Positions 1 to 7,184 of a stretch of DNA of 64,000 bases are shown one piece after another. The stretch covers positions 1 to 64,000 of the forward strand of contig NZ_JABFCZ010000028.1 of assembly GCF_014692675.1 (NCBI RefSeq). The letters run 5' to 3'. The notes under the pieces were generated by a model. It was given only the letters and a program-made list of their open reading frames with translations, did no database searches and was not told the DNA's origin. This DNA is from Roseibium aggregatum (GTDB taxonomy: Bacteria > Pseudomonadota > Alphaproteobacteria > Rhizobiales > Stappiaceae). The number at the start of each line of letters is the position of its first letter. Position 1 is the stretch's first letter. Both the position numbers and the translations under genes were made by a program.

Positions 1-127
1 ACCGAAACGATGCAAACTGAAACATGATCGCAGGCAGATGGTCAGCCGTGCCCGAACTGTCCGGGAATTACTGAAACGGTTGTCCGGGATTTAGCGTAAT
101 CGCTGTCCGGTATTTCTGAAATCCGCA
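1..127. mobile_element. End of an IS21-like insertion sequence (partial, cut by window edge)
   Basis: TGTCCGG occurs three times at 58, 81 and 104, an exact 23-base period. The last copy merges into a presumed terminal sequence that reads TGCGGATTTCAGAAATACC on the minus strand and starts with TG at 127. Multiple short terminal repeats and TG ends are typical of the IS21 family. The boundary coincides with the point where the neighbouring integrase stops resembling its family, so the element appears to have inserted into and truncated that gene. No transposase is visible in the 127 bases; the family call is an inference. Confidence 0.45.
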
Positions 128-535
128 GGCGTATTTCGTAAGTGTCATCCGCCATTGAGCTATGTGTTTTTCATTGCGGAAAGCCGTCGCCTGTCCGTTC
201 ACAAATTCATCCGCAAATGGTCCGAAAGCGGGAACGTCCCTGATGGTCAGGTCAACCTCTTTCTTTTCCTTCAGAGGATCGCGCCCCTGCTTGAGTTCGT
301 CGCGTGCTGCTTTGGCAAGCTCTCTGGCTTCCCGCAGCGACACGCCGCCCTGGTGTGCCGCTCCCAGGCCCATCTCGCGGGTCTTCCGGCTTTTTGGTGG
401 CTTGTATCGGAGCACCCAGCGTTTCAGGCCCGTGTCGGTAACCCGCAGATACAGTCCACCGCCATCACTATAGCGTCCCGCAGCCTTGATAGAACTGACC
501 TGTTTTGCGGTCAGCTTGTGCAATCCTCTCGCCAT
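128..535 (-). pseudogene. P4-type tyrosine integrase, N-terminal fragment (copy 1)
   Basis: This fragment covers about 136 residues of the N-terminal DUF4102/arm-binding domain of a prophage P4-type integrase. It starts MARGLHKLTAKQVSSIKAAG, contains SDGGGLYLRV, and runs into the core-binding region (HIAQWRMTL). It then stops abruptly at the putative IS end. The catalytic domain with the R-H-R-Y residues is missing, so the gene cannot be active. A full-length member is about 400 residues. It is the longest of three copies of the same 5' end in the first 5.8 kb. Confidence 0.85.
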
Positions 536-692
536 TTCAGTCCCACGTTCAGTCCCACTTTTGAAGTGCGATACAGTAATTTTTCACGAGATGGGATGAT
601 GCGAGCTATCTTCAAATAAGTAAATATTATCATATAGATAGATGACAGTATGTTACTCTATGAGAAATGAAAATAGCAGACCCTTAGTCCGA
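429..692. repeat. Integrase-start repeat, copy 1 (coding start plus upstream DNA)
   Basis: This stretch holds the first ~35 integrase codons, two AGTCCCAC repeats (539-562) and about 120 bases of AT-rich upstream DNA ending in GAAAATAGCAGACCC...GTCCG. The same order occurs at 2938-3172 and 5508-5796. Copies 1 and 3 continue to resemble each other past GAAAATAG up to GTCCG. The upstream DNA next to a P4-type integrase often contains the attachment site, so the shared end may be an att core; that part is inferred. Confidence 0.7.
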
Positions 693-810
693 CGAACTTA
701 CTTGTTCTGATTTACTGTGAAGCCTGAGCGCCCATTTTCAGAACAAGCATCGGTCAAAGTCCCAGATATCCTTACATCTCTTATGTACCCTGCGGGACGA
801 TGTGGGGCCA

Positions 811-1521
811 TTATCGACTGCCGCTGTTGTCAGATGTTTCCGACAACGTCCCAATCCGGTCGTAACCGGGTATAAAGCTACCTGGCTGAATCTGTTGAGC
901 GACACGCACAAGGTCGACTAGAGCCGAACGAATGACCGGCCACGGGAAGTCCGAACAGTCAGGCGAACTTTCCCCCTCGCGCAGGATAGCATCGAGCTTC
1001 CCCGCCACGCCGGCAAGAGACGTCGCAGGTGTTTTCATCAGAGCATCAAACACTTCCTGTTCCCGGAGAGACGCTGCTTCTTCCGCGTGTTTGGCAACGG
1101 AATACCCCAATTCTCTATCCGCGACATCCCAGCGTTCTTGGTGTGCCTCCAACTCATTTTCCGCAACTGCCCGGATCGCGTCCTTAGATGGATCATCGCG
1201 GAAAATCTCTTCAATCTGCTCATGCGAATGGAGAGAGACGTGTCTGTCCTCTTCCGTCAGATAGGCCTCTGCGCGGGGAAACCCGATCGTCCCGATCAAT
1301 TGGGTTTCGAGGTCCTGCTGCTTGCAGCAAAGTTTCGAGGTGTGGAGGTAGGCCGCATTCCACTCGGACCAGAGCTGCAACGCGACATCCGGACTGCTTC
1401 TATTTGTCGGCGACCTGCCAAAGGGATTGATTGTCCATGCTACTGTTACCAATGTGGTCCCGGCTAGCAACATGCGACGCGTGACGGTAGACAGACTCGT
1501 GCTAATCTCAGAATCAGCCAT
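811..1521 (-). CDS. Hypothetical protein with a Tat-like or membrane-anchor N-terminus
   Basis: This is a 236-residue protein I do not recognise. Residues 15-22 read TRRMLLAG, followed by the hydrophobic segment TTLVTVAWTI, which resembles a twin-arginine signal or an N-terminal membrane anchor. The rest is helical and charged, with many Glu/Gln/Arg, so the protein is probably anchored or exported with a helical body. It is the only long reading frame in this strand here and has ordinary composition for a real gene, although it lies in a degraded mobile region. It is divergent from the XRE regulator at 1661, which may share its promoter region. Confidence 0.55.
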   Translation of the reverse strand: MADSEISTSLSTVTRRMLLAGTTLVTVAWTINPFGRSPTNRSSPDVALQLWSEWNAAYLHTSKLCCKQQDLETQLIGTIGFPRAEAYLTEEDRHVSLHSHEQIEEIFRDDPSKDAIRAVAENELEAHQERWDVADRELGYSVAKHAEEAASLREQEVFDALMKTPATSLAGVAGKLDAILREGESSPDCSDFPWPVIRSALVDLVRVAQQIQPGSFIPGYDRIGTLSETSDNSGSR

Positions 1522-1629
1522 GATCCGAGCTCCTTACAGCTTGGGTAGTGGTTAGGCTGGCTGGAGTGTTGCCGCACTCTAGTCAGCCGTTCTAAGTGCA
1601 CGGTCCCACTTAAGGTGAGTACGCGCATT

Positions 1630-1689
1630 AAATTTGATAGAAAAAATATCAATTTGAACGGTGCGAATGTCAATAGAAAATCTATCAAA
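1630..1689. promoter_or_regulatory. Palindromic operator candidates of the XRE gene
   Basis: AAATTTGATA (1630-1639) faces TATCAATTT (1647-1655). A second palindrome, ATAGA-AAA-TCTAT, lies at 1673-1685 and extends into CTATCAAA (to 1689), which is the exact complement of TTTGATAG at 1633-1640. The sites straddle the start of the regulator at 1661, as expected for autorepression by an HTH protein. Function is inferred. Confidence 0.5.
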
Positions 1690-1948
1690 TCGCGGCCCGG
1701 CTGTTACAATTCGGCAGGTCAAGGCTGCTAGGGCATTACTCGGATGGTCTCAAGGAGACTTGGCCGCCCATTCAACCGTCTCAGAGCCAACAATCGCTCG
1801 CCTCGAGGCTGATGAAGGTCTTCTTGGTGGGCGCCCGGATACAGCGGCGAAAATTGTTCACGCCCTAACGAATGCGGGCATTGAATTTATATCAGAGAAT
1901 GGTGGCGGACTAGGTGTTCGGATCATGCGCCCCGCCGATGGTAAGTGA
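1661..1948 (+). CDS. XRE-family helix-turn-helix transcriptional regulator
   Basis: This is a 95-residue single-domain DNA-binding protein. The HTH_3 domain spans about residues 17-70: RQVKAARALLGWSQGDLAA, then the recognition helix region VSEPTIARLEADEG. Such short XRE proteins in alphaproteobacteria are stand-alone repressors or antitoxins. The start is uncertain between GTG 1661 and ATG 1667, and neither has a clear ribosome binding site. Palindromes around the start suggest autoregulation. No toxin gene is adjacent on the same strand, but a broken hipA lies just downstream on the opposite strand. Confidence 0.75.
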   Translation: MRMSIENLSNRGPAVTIRQVKAARALLGWSQGDLAAHSTVSEPTIARLEADEGLLGGRPDTAAKIVHALTNAGIEFISENGGGLGVRIMRPADGK

Positions 1949-2067
1949 TTACATCATAGCAGCGCACAAACACCGTCAGTTTCAATCATTCCACGCGCAA
2001 CGATAAATGATGAATTTTACCCACCTCAGTTGATCAGAACCGTAGTGCCCAATTCTGGCCCTCCCCT

Positions 2068-2787
2068 TCAGAACTTGAAGGCCTTGCTTTGATCATCATG
2101 TTCAAAAGCAATGGCCATTCGATTGATCTCGGCGGCGCGTGCGCTGATTTCTTTTGCCGTTTCTCGCCAGGTGGAAGTCGCTACAGCGACTTCCTTAATG
2201 ATCACGCGAGCATCTTTAAGCCCGAGACCGAAATATTCTGAAGCGCTTTCGAGCAACTCGACAGAACACGTGCCTTCATAGAGGTCGATATTGTTGGTGA
2301 GGACGCGGGCCTTGAGATCGACTGGCGTTGGATTTAAGTCGTAGGCCGGCGAGAGCGTCCAGCCCACCTTTCCAGCCTATAGGAACCCATGATTACGGAG
2401 ATGGTCATCCACGTTGGAGATCAGAACACTGAAGGCGACGCGCCTATAGAGCTCAGCGGCATCGGTCTTTGCCCGTGCGCCTTGCTCTGCCAAAGCATCA
2501 ACGATCTCAGGGTAACTGCCGCGCTCCCCGTCTCTCGAACCGGTCATAGCCATAGCGGAAAGGAACGGAATTCACGTGTTACCTTCCCTGTCAAAACGCT
2601 GCGATAGGAGCACCGCTTTGCCGGCGACCTCGATGAGTTCGTGCCTGGGCGTGTTGATCCCGGCACGCTCGGCAAGCCGAAGCGCGATCTCCTCCCAGGT
2701 GTCCATGCTGTATTCATCCGTTTCTTTCGGAAATTTTGCGATGGACAGTTGACCATGCTAGTCGATGATCGACGCTTTGGGGCGCGC
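2068..2787 (-). pseudogene. hipA-type serine/threonine kinase toxin, central and C-terminal part with three in-frame stops
   Basis: One continuous minus-strand frame reads HipA: ARPKASIID, GQLSIAKFP, LIEVAGKAVLL, QRFDREGNT, LISNVDDHLRNHGFL and GWTLSPAYDLNP, ending at 2068. The frame is interrupted only by three stop codons: TAG at 2758-2760, TGA at 2572-2574 and TAG at 2377-2379. The kinase motif N-V-D-D-H is still legible. There is no frameshift between the pieces, so decay is recent or by point mutation only. The N-terminal domain is missing here; a matching piece lies in the opposite orientation just to the right. Confidence 0.8.
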
Positions 2788-2799
2788 GCACGAGCGCGT

Positions 2800-2937
2800 T
2801 CGTAACGGCAGGGCGCTTTGTGCTAGCGCCAGACAAGGCTGGTGTCCCGGTCGGACGCTTCGTCTACGGTAAAAGCTATCTTGGCAATTCGGATGCAGTT
2901 CCGATCGATCCGGCCGAGCTCAAGCTGGGAAGCGCTA
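2800..2937 (+). pseudogene. hipA N-terminal domain fragment, inverted relative to the rest of hipA
   Basis: On the plus strand the sequence reads FVLAPDKAGVPVGRF, then VYGKSYLGNSDAVPID and PAELKLGS, which is the HipA N-terminal domain. It runs straight into the second integrase fragment at 2938 with no gap. The adjacent hipA body lies on the minus strand, so an inversion breakpoint lies near 2788-2800. The left edge is approximate. Confidence 0.65.
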
Positions 2938-3043
2938 CCGTGTCGGCAACCCGCAGATACAGTCCACCGCCATCACTATAGCGTCCAGCAGCCTTGATAG
3001 AACTGACCTGTTTTGCGGTCAGCTTGTGCAATCCTCTCGCCAT
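2938..3043 (-). pseudogene. P4-type tyrosine integrase, N-terminal fragment (copy 2)
   Basis: About 35 codons starting MARGLHKLTAKQVSSIKAAG and reaching SDGGGLYLRVADT are preserved, nearly identical to copy 1. At 2938 the frame is cut by the inverted hipA fragment. It has no core-binding or catalytic domain. Confidence 0.8.
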
Positions 3044-3172
3044 TTCAGTCCCACTTTTGAAGTAGGACACGGTGAATATCGATGAGATGACATATTGCAA
3101 CGCAGTTTCTAATAATCCAATATATTCAAATAGATAATTGATATTATGTTATTATATGAAGCATGAAAATAG
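2938..3172. repeat. Integrase-start repeat, copy 2
   Basis: The integrase start, one AGTCCCACTTTT unit (3047-3058) with an inverted partner, and AT-rich upstream DNA are repeated here. Similarity to copies 1 and 3 ends immediately after GAAAATAG (3165-3172), where an IS110 transposase fragment begins. The break at the conserved end is consistent with a recombination point. Confidence 0.65.
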
Positions 3173-3347
3173 TTGAAATACAGGCCGGTAACTCCGCCAG
3201 AAAACCCAGCAGTCGGAACCGTTGGAGGCGTTTACGGAAAATGACAGCGCCGCTGCCATCAAATCCCGCAAGACTGCAGACCGTCTTTCCCAGATCAATC
3301 CCAAGGATATGCGCAACAATAGCTGCGTCTCGGTGGGAAGGCAGTTC
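3173..3347 (-). pseudogene. IS110-family transposase, N-terminal fragment
   Basis: The minus-strand frame reads VAHILGIDLGKTVCSLAGFD, then GSGAVIFRKRLQRF and FLAELPACI. This is the start of the DEDD domain of IS110/IS116 transposases, including the first catalytic Asp in GIDLGK. It breaks off after about 55 residues at the integrase repeat; the transposase is normally 300-400 residues. No usable start codon is clear. Confidence 0.65.
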
Positions 3348-3359
3348 ATCCCATTAGCT

Positions 3360-3510
3360 CATTCATCGAATCCGGAGCTCACCTTGCGGGAAATCGCCTT
3401 CCGACTTGCGGCCCCTCATGAACGCACACGGCGCGGCAGCACAAAGTGGTCACCCTCTTCCGTCAAGAACCTCCTCGACCGTGCGAAGAAGACTGGCCTG
3501 GTGGAAGCAA
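3360..3510 (+). pseudogene. Serine recombinase (resolvase), C-terminal fragment
   Basis: The frame contains LTLREIAFRLAAPHERTRRG and TKWSPSSVKNLLDRAKKTGL. This matches the usual end of invertase/resolvase proteins, where a helix-turn-helix recognises DNA (x-SVKNLL-x). The catalytic Ser domain is absent. Upstream residues in the same frame do not look like this family, so the left edge is approximate. Confidence 0.5.
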
Positions 3511-3516
3511 TTAGGC

Positions 3517-3867
3517 TTATTGTCGTGCTTCCAGCAGCCGCGCCAGCATATGTCGTATATGGTCTTGCCCCCCGAAGAAAATAGCTGCGACACGTATCGT
3601 TTGCGTATCATCGACCGGGGAAAACCAAATCGCCGCCTTATCGCGCCGCAAGAACCGAATTCCAGGATAGATGTCCGAACGAACGGTTCCGATATGTGGC
3701 GTCTCAATCAGCCGGTCTATCTCAGTCCGAAAATGGCGAATGCGATCCGCTGCCCGCCTCACAGCCTCTTCAGGCTCGTCACCGAATTCCACATAAGCCG
3801 ACAATAGATGATCCAGTATGAGTTCGAAATCCCGCACGGCCTCAGCGGAAAATTCAATCCGCCACAT
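3517..3867 (-). CDS. parE: ParE/RelE-family toxin
   Basis: This 116-residue protein has the ParE/RelE toxin fold: MWRIEFSAEAVRDFELILDH at the start, ETPHIGTVRSDIYPGIRFL in the middle and a beta-strand ending with IRVAAIFFGGQDHIRHML. ParE toxins poison DNA gyrase, while RelE relatives cleave mRNA; the sequence here fits the ParE side because of its ParD partner. The gene overlaps the antitoxin by 14 bases (3854-3867), typical of a coupled toxin-antitoxin operon. Both genes look intact although everything around them is broken, which fits selection by addiction. Confidence 0.85.
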   Translation of the reverse strand: MWRIEFSAEAVRDFELILDHLLSAYVEFGDEPEEAVRRAADRIRHFRTEIDRLIETPHIGTVRSDIYPGIRFLRRDKAAIWFSPVDDTQTIRVAAIFFGGQDHIRHMLARLLEARQ

Positions 3868-4123
3868 CTAAAACTTTTCTCTTGATCATCGCTTCAATCT
3901 GACCGCCCATTTCATCAGAAGAGATGAAGCGGCCTTCAACACGGCGCCCAAGCAAAACCTTCAGCGCTTCTCTTTCTGCAGCCTCGGCTTCCGTGCGTTG
4001 TCGCAGCAGCTCAAGGCCTTGTTGCACTACGGCACTCAGGCTGGAATATTGCCCGTTTTGAACAAGAGCACGCGCGAATGCGTCCTGCTGCTCAGTCAGT
4101 GATATGGAGGATTTTACACTCAT
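3854..4123 (-). CDS. parD: ParD-type antitoxin (ribbon-helix-helix)
   Basis: This 89-residue antitoxin has an N-terminal ribbon-helix-helix domain, SVKSSISLTEQQDAFARALV, followed by NGQYSSLSAVVQQGLELL. A charged tail (residues ~45-89) would wrap the toxin. It is the first gene of the parDE operon, overlaps parE, and by family rules represses its own promoter. The C-terminus MIKRKVLDVAD ends inside the toxin start. Confidence 0.85.
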   Translation of the reverse strand: MSVKSSISLTEQQDAFARALVQNGQYSSLSAVVQQGLELLRQRTEAEAAEREALKVLLGRRVEGRFISSDEMGGQIEAMIKRKVLDVAD

Positions 4124-4690
4124 CAGCCGATCTCCGTTTCAAGAAATATGCGACCCAGTAGCACCAAATGTCAAGGAGAACGCATTTCAGAGCTTTCGAA
4201 GAGAGCTCGGCGAGATCGGTTTTCTGGCGCGAACGCATGTGTGGACGTATATGGACCCCGCCTGATTGCAACACCTGATCTGGTCGGGTTCGAGTTTCGC
4301 AATTGCGGACGTATATCCGGCTTCTTCGAGCGGCCCGATACTTCGTCGCCGCGAGCCCCGATGGATTTCCGCGTGCTTTCTCCTCAATGCCCCCGAGGCA
4401 TCGGCAGGTGCCGTGCCGGTCCACACATCAGGTTCAGAAAGCGGTGGGAGCGACCCTTTCACCATCTCCAGCCAAGTTGCTTGTTGGTTTCCGCGCGGAA
4501 ATGACCCTGTTTGCCATTTCCTACTGATTCAGGAATGAGGTTGATAAACCCAAATATTCCAAGCGACTATGAAAAGTCGACCGGATCAGCGACAAGTGCA
4601 AATGCAGATCAAATTCATGCGGAAGTCAACATCTTGCTCAAACGCTTTACGTTCCGCCAGCAACACGCTGCCGGCGGAACGATGGGAATG
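4124..4690. other. No recognisable gene; upstream DNA of parDE and degraded sequence
   Basis: Several short open frames exist on both strands but none shows a family motif. Near 4651-4680 an inverted repeat (GTTCCGCC...GGCGGAAC, one mismatch in 12) lies just past the stop of the aldehyde dehydrogenase remnant and may be the relic of its terminator, though no T-run follows. Confidence 0.4.
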
Positions 4691-4694
4691 TTTC

Positions 4695-5107
4695 TTATTC
4701 GCCGTAACCGACGATACCCTTGATTTCAAGGAAATCGTGGATGCCCCAGTCGGCATATTCGCGCCCGTTACCGGATTGCTTGTAGCCGCCGAAAGGTGCC
4801 ATCGTGTCCCAGTCCGGGTAATTGAGATAGACTGATCCGGCCCGTATCCGCGCAGCCACGTCGCGGGCGTCAGGATATTTTGAGACTGAATATAGGCGGC
4901 CAGACCGTAGACCGTGTCATTTGCGATCGCCACGGCGTCTTCTTCATCCTTGTAGGGCAGAATCGACAGCACCGGCCCGAAAATTTCTTCGCGCGCGATT
5001 GTCATGTCATTGGACACATTGCCAAAAACGGTCGGACGAACATAGTAGCCGCGGTTCAGGTTTTCCGGCCGTCCGAGGCCGCCTGCAACCAGTGTTGCGC
5101 CTTCCTT
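4695..5107 (-). pseudogene. Aldehyde dehydrogenase, C-terminal remnant with a frameshift
   Basis: The first part reads RGYYVRPTVFGNVSNDM, then REEIFGPVLSILPY, with the EIFGPV motif that contacts NAD in the ALDH superfamily, then NDTVYGLAAYIQS. Near 4860-4890 the frame shifts. The second frame continues VAARIRAGSVYLN, then APFGGYKQSGNGRE and ends IKGIVGYGE at the stop. The catalytic Cys/Glu half is missing. At 5107/5108 it joins an IS66 fragment, which presumably removed the upstream half. Confidence 0.8.
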
Positions 5108-5215
5108 TAGCCTGGTTACGCCATGTCCTCACCGAATTGCCTCAGCGCACCGGCTACGCCGACATCAACGATCTGCTGCCCTTCAACTTCCCAAAAACAA
5201 CTACCGCCCGATCGA
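5108..5215 (+). pseudogene. IS66-family transposase (TnpC), C-terminal remnant
   Basis: The plus strand reads LPLAWLRHVLTELPQ, then GYADINDLLPFNF. The pattern P-L-A-W-L ... L-L-P-x-N/W-x is the conserved C-terminal tail of IS66 TnpC. Only about 30 residues remain. It directly abuts the aldehyde dehydrogenase remnant. Confidence 0.5.
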
Positions 5216-5483
5216 ACCGGACGCTCTCCGATTCGAACACGTCCCGCCAAGTCTCTGGCGTCAACGTGCAGGGAAATGAGCGCTTACGAATAAGTAAAAT
5301 GCACCTGCAGTAGAGGTTGCATATGCCTGCAATGAAAATCATCGATACCACTGACGCTGAGAGGCTTCTTGCTGAACTTGGTATTCAGGTGATCCCGCCT
5401 AACGTGCCGATCCGACCGAAAGACGGTGACCCTCCAAAATGCAATGCTGCGGCCAGCGTGCAGTCACGGAAGACGAATTCTCA
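5216..5483. other. No recognisable gene; short plus-strand frame of unknown origin
   Basis: A plus-strand frame begins at 5323 or 5332 (reads MKIIDTTDAERLLAELGIQV) after an AGAGG-like site, and would run through the third integrase copy antisense to it until 5565. Its first 40 residues look protein-like but match no family I know. It is probably the 5' end of a gene truncated by the integrase repeat. Confidence 0.3.
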
Positions 5484-5627
5484 TCAAACTACATCCTCAG
5501 ATAGTACCCACCGTTTCAGGCCCGTGTCGGCAACCCGCAGATACAGTCCGCCGCCGTCACTGTAGCGCCCTGCGTCCTTAATTGAACTGACCTGTTCTGC
5601 AGTCAGTTTGTGTAATGACCTCGCCAT
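5484..5627 (-). pseudogene. P4-type tyrosine integrase, N-terminal fragment (copy 3)
   Basis: A 47-codon frame starts MARSLHKLTAEQVSSIKDAG, reaches SDGGGLYLRVADTGLKRWV and then hits foreign sequence and a stop. It differs from copy 1 at several residues, so the three copies come from related but separate elements and are not a recent perfect duplication. Confidence 0.8.
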
Positions 5628-5796
5628 CTAAGTCCCACTTTCAGTCCCACTTTCAGTCCCACTTTTGAAGTGGGACTCGGTGATTTTCTATGAGAAGGCA
5701 TGGTGAGATAATTAGATTGAAAGATCAATATTATCAAATAGATAGTTGCTATTATGTTATTTTATGAGAAGTGAAAATAGCAGACTCTCTGTCCGC
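5508..5796. repeat. Integrase-start repeat, copy 3
   Basis: This copy has three direct AGTCCCACTTT units and an AT-rich upstream block ending TGAAAATAGCAGACTCT and GTCCG. After it the sequence becomes the normal high-GC chromosome, so this copy marks the right border of the mobile region. Confidence 0.7.
5631..5677. promoter_or_regulatory. Iteron-like array upstream of the integrase start
   Basis: AGTCCCACTTTC (5631-5642), AGTCCCACTTTC (5643-5654), AGTCCCACTTTT (5655-5666) and the inverted GAAGTGGGACT (5667-5677) form three direct and one inverted unit directly before the ATG. Copy 1 has two direct units and copy 2 has one. The position suggests an arm-type integrase binding site or an operator controlling int. 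Confidence 0.55.
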
Positions 5797-6044
5797 CATT
5801 TTTCCAAAATCAGAAAACACCCAACCTCACGTCGTAGGCCTTGTTTGAGGTTCACCGCCTGCTCGCGCCAAATTTGACGACCCGATCCGGGCCGAAGAGC
5901 GGGACGCAGACCCTTGCGGAGCTTCCGCTTCACGCCCCATGCCGGAGCCTGCGCAACTTACAAATTTGTAAAGTCCCGGCCATCTCCGCGTAATCCGGTC
6001 CCTGTTACGCCTCTGCCCATTCGGTCTTCGATTGGACACCGGGC

Positions 6045-7154
6045 ATGGGACAGGCAGACGAAATCGTGGCGCTGGTTCTGCAGGGCGGTGGCGCGCTCGG
6101 CGCGTACCAGGGCGGGGCGGCCCAGGGTATTTTCGAATCCGGCAGTTCGATCGACTGGGTCGCAGGCATCTCCATCGGCGCGATCAACGCGGCGATCCTG
6201 TGCGGCAACGAGCCTTCGCAAGGCCTGCAAAATATCCGCACGTTCTGGGAACGGATTTCCTCCGCCCGCGTTATCCAGGAGCAGTTCGAAAGCTACCTGC
6301 CGCGCGGCCTGGTCAATGAGTTGAGCGCGGCGTCGACGGCGGTGACCGGGGCGCCGGGTTTCTTCAAGCTCCGGGTTCCGCCTGCCGCCGTGATGCCTCC
6401 GGGAGCGGACGGCGCCATCAGCTTTTACGACACTGCACCGTTGCGGGAGACATTGCTGGAACTCGTCGATTTCGATCGTCTGAATTCCGGCAAGACCCGT
6501 CTGAGCGTCGGCGCTGTCAATATCGAGACCGGAAACATGACGTGGTTTGACAACACGGAAATCGAAATCCGGACCGAACACATCATGGCCTCCGGGGCCC
6601 TGCCACCAGAGTTTCCGCCGGTCGAGATCGACGGATCCCTCTACTGGGACGGCGGCCTGGTCTCGAACACGCCGCTTCAATACGTGCTCGATGAGCGGAT
6701 GCCGCACGAAAATCTGAGCGTGTTCCAGATCGACCTGTTCAGCGCCCGGGGCCGGGTTCCGGCATCGGTGTGGACCAGTGAGGCCCGCGAAAAGGATATC
6801 CGGTTTTCCAGCCGGACCCGGTTCAATACCGACATGATGCGGCGGATGCACCAGACGCGCGCCGCTGCCCGGCGGCTATACGGAAAGCTGCCGGCGGAGC
6901 TGAGAAACGACCCGGACGCCCTGTCGCTGATTTCGGGAAACGCGGATCCGCGTATTTCCATCGCCCATCTGATCTACCGGCAATCCCGCCACGAACACCA
7001 ATCCAAGGACTACGAGTTTTCGCGCCGCTCGATGGAAGGCCATTGGTCGTCGGGTTTGCGCGACGCCCGGAAAACGCTGGCCCACCCGAAATGGAAAGGC
7101 CGGGGGACTTCGGAAGACCGTATCCAGGTCTTTGACCTGAACAACATCCGCTAG
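6045..7154 (+). CDS. Patatin-like phospholipase
   Basis: This 369-residue lipid acyl hydrolase carries the Ser-Asp dyad of patatins. The oxyanion motif QGGGALGAYQGG lies at 14-25, the nucleophile elbow GISIG follows at about 41-45, and the catalytic Asp is in WDGGLVSNTP near 205. The C-terminal third contains the DUF3734-type extension common in bacterial PHB-associated patatins. It is followed after 30 bases by acetoacetate decarboxylase and then 3-hydroxybutyrate dehydrogenase, an arrangement that ties it to poly-3-hydroxybutyrate or ketone-body turnover. The exact substrate cannot be read from the sequence. No signal peptide is present, so it is cytoplasmic. Confidence 0.9.
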   Translation: MGQADEIVALVLQGGGALGAYQGGAAQGIFESGSSIDWVAGISIGAINAAILCGNEPSQGLQNIRTFWERISSARVIQEQFESYLPRGLVNELSAASTAVTGAPGFFKLRVPPAAVMPPGADGAISFYDTAPLRETLLELVDFDRLNSGKTRLSVGAVNIETGNMTWFDNTEIEIRTEHIMASGALPPEFPPVEIDGSLYWDGGLVSNTPLQYVLDERMPHENLSVFQIDLFSARGRVPASVWTSEAREKDIRFSSRTRFNTDMMRRMHQTRAAARRLYGKLPAELRNDPDALSLISGNADPRISIAHLIYRQSRHEHQSKDYEFSRRSMEGHWSSGLRDARKTLAHPKWKGRGTSEDRIQVFDLNNIR

Positions 7155-7184
7155 CGTCCCTCCCCACCCGTTGGAGATCCGACC

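Noticed and set aside
5797..6044. tRNA or other integration target next to integrase copy 3
   Set aside because: I looked for a cloverleaf or TTCGAATCC-like T-loop and saw none on either strand.
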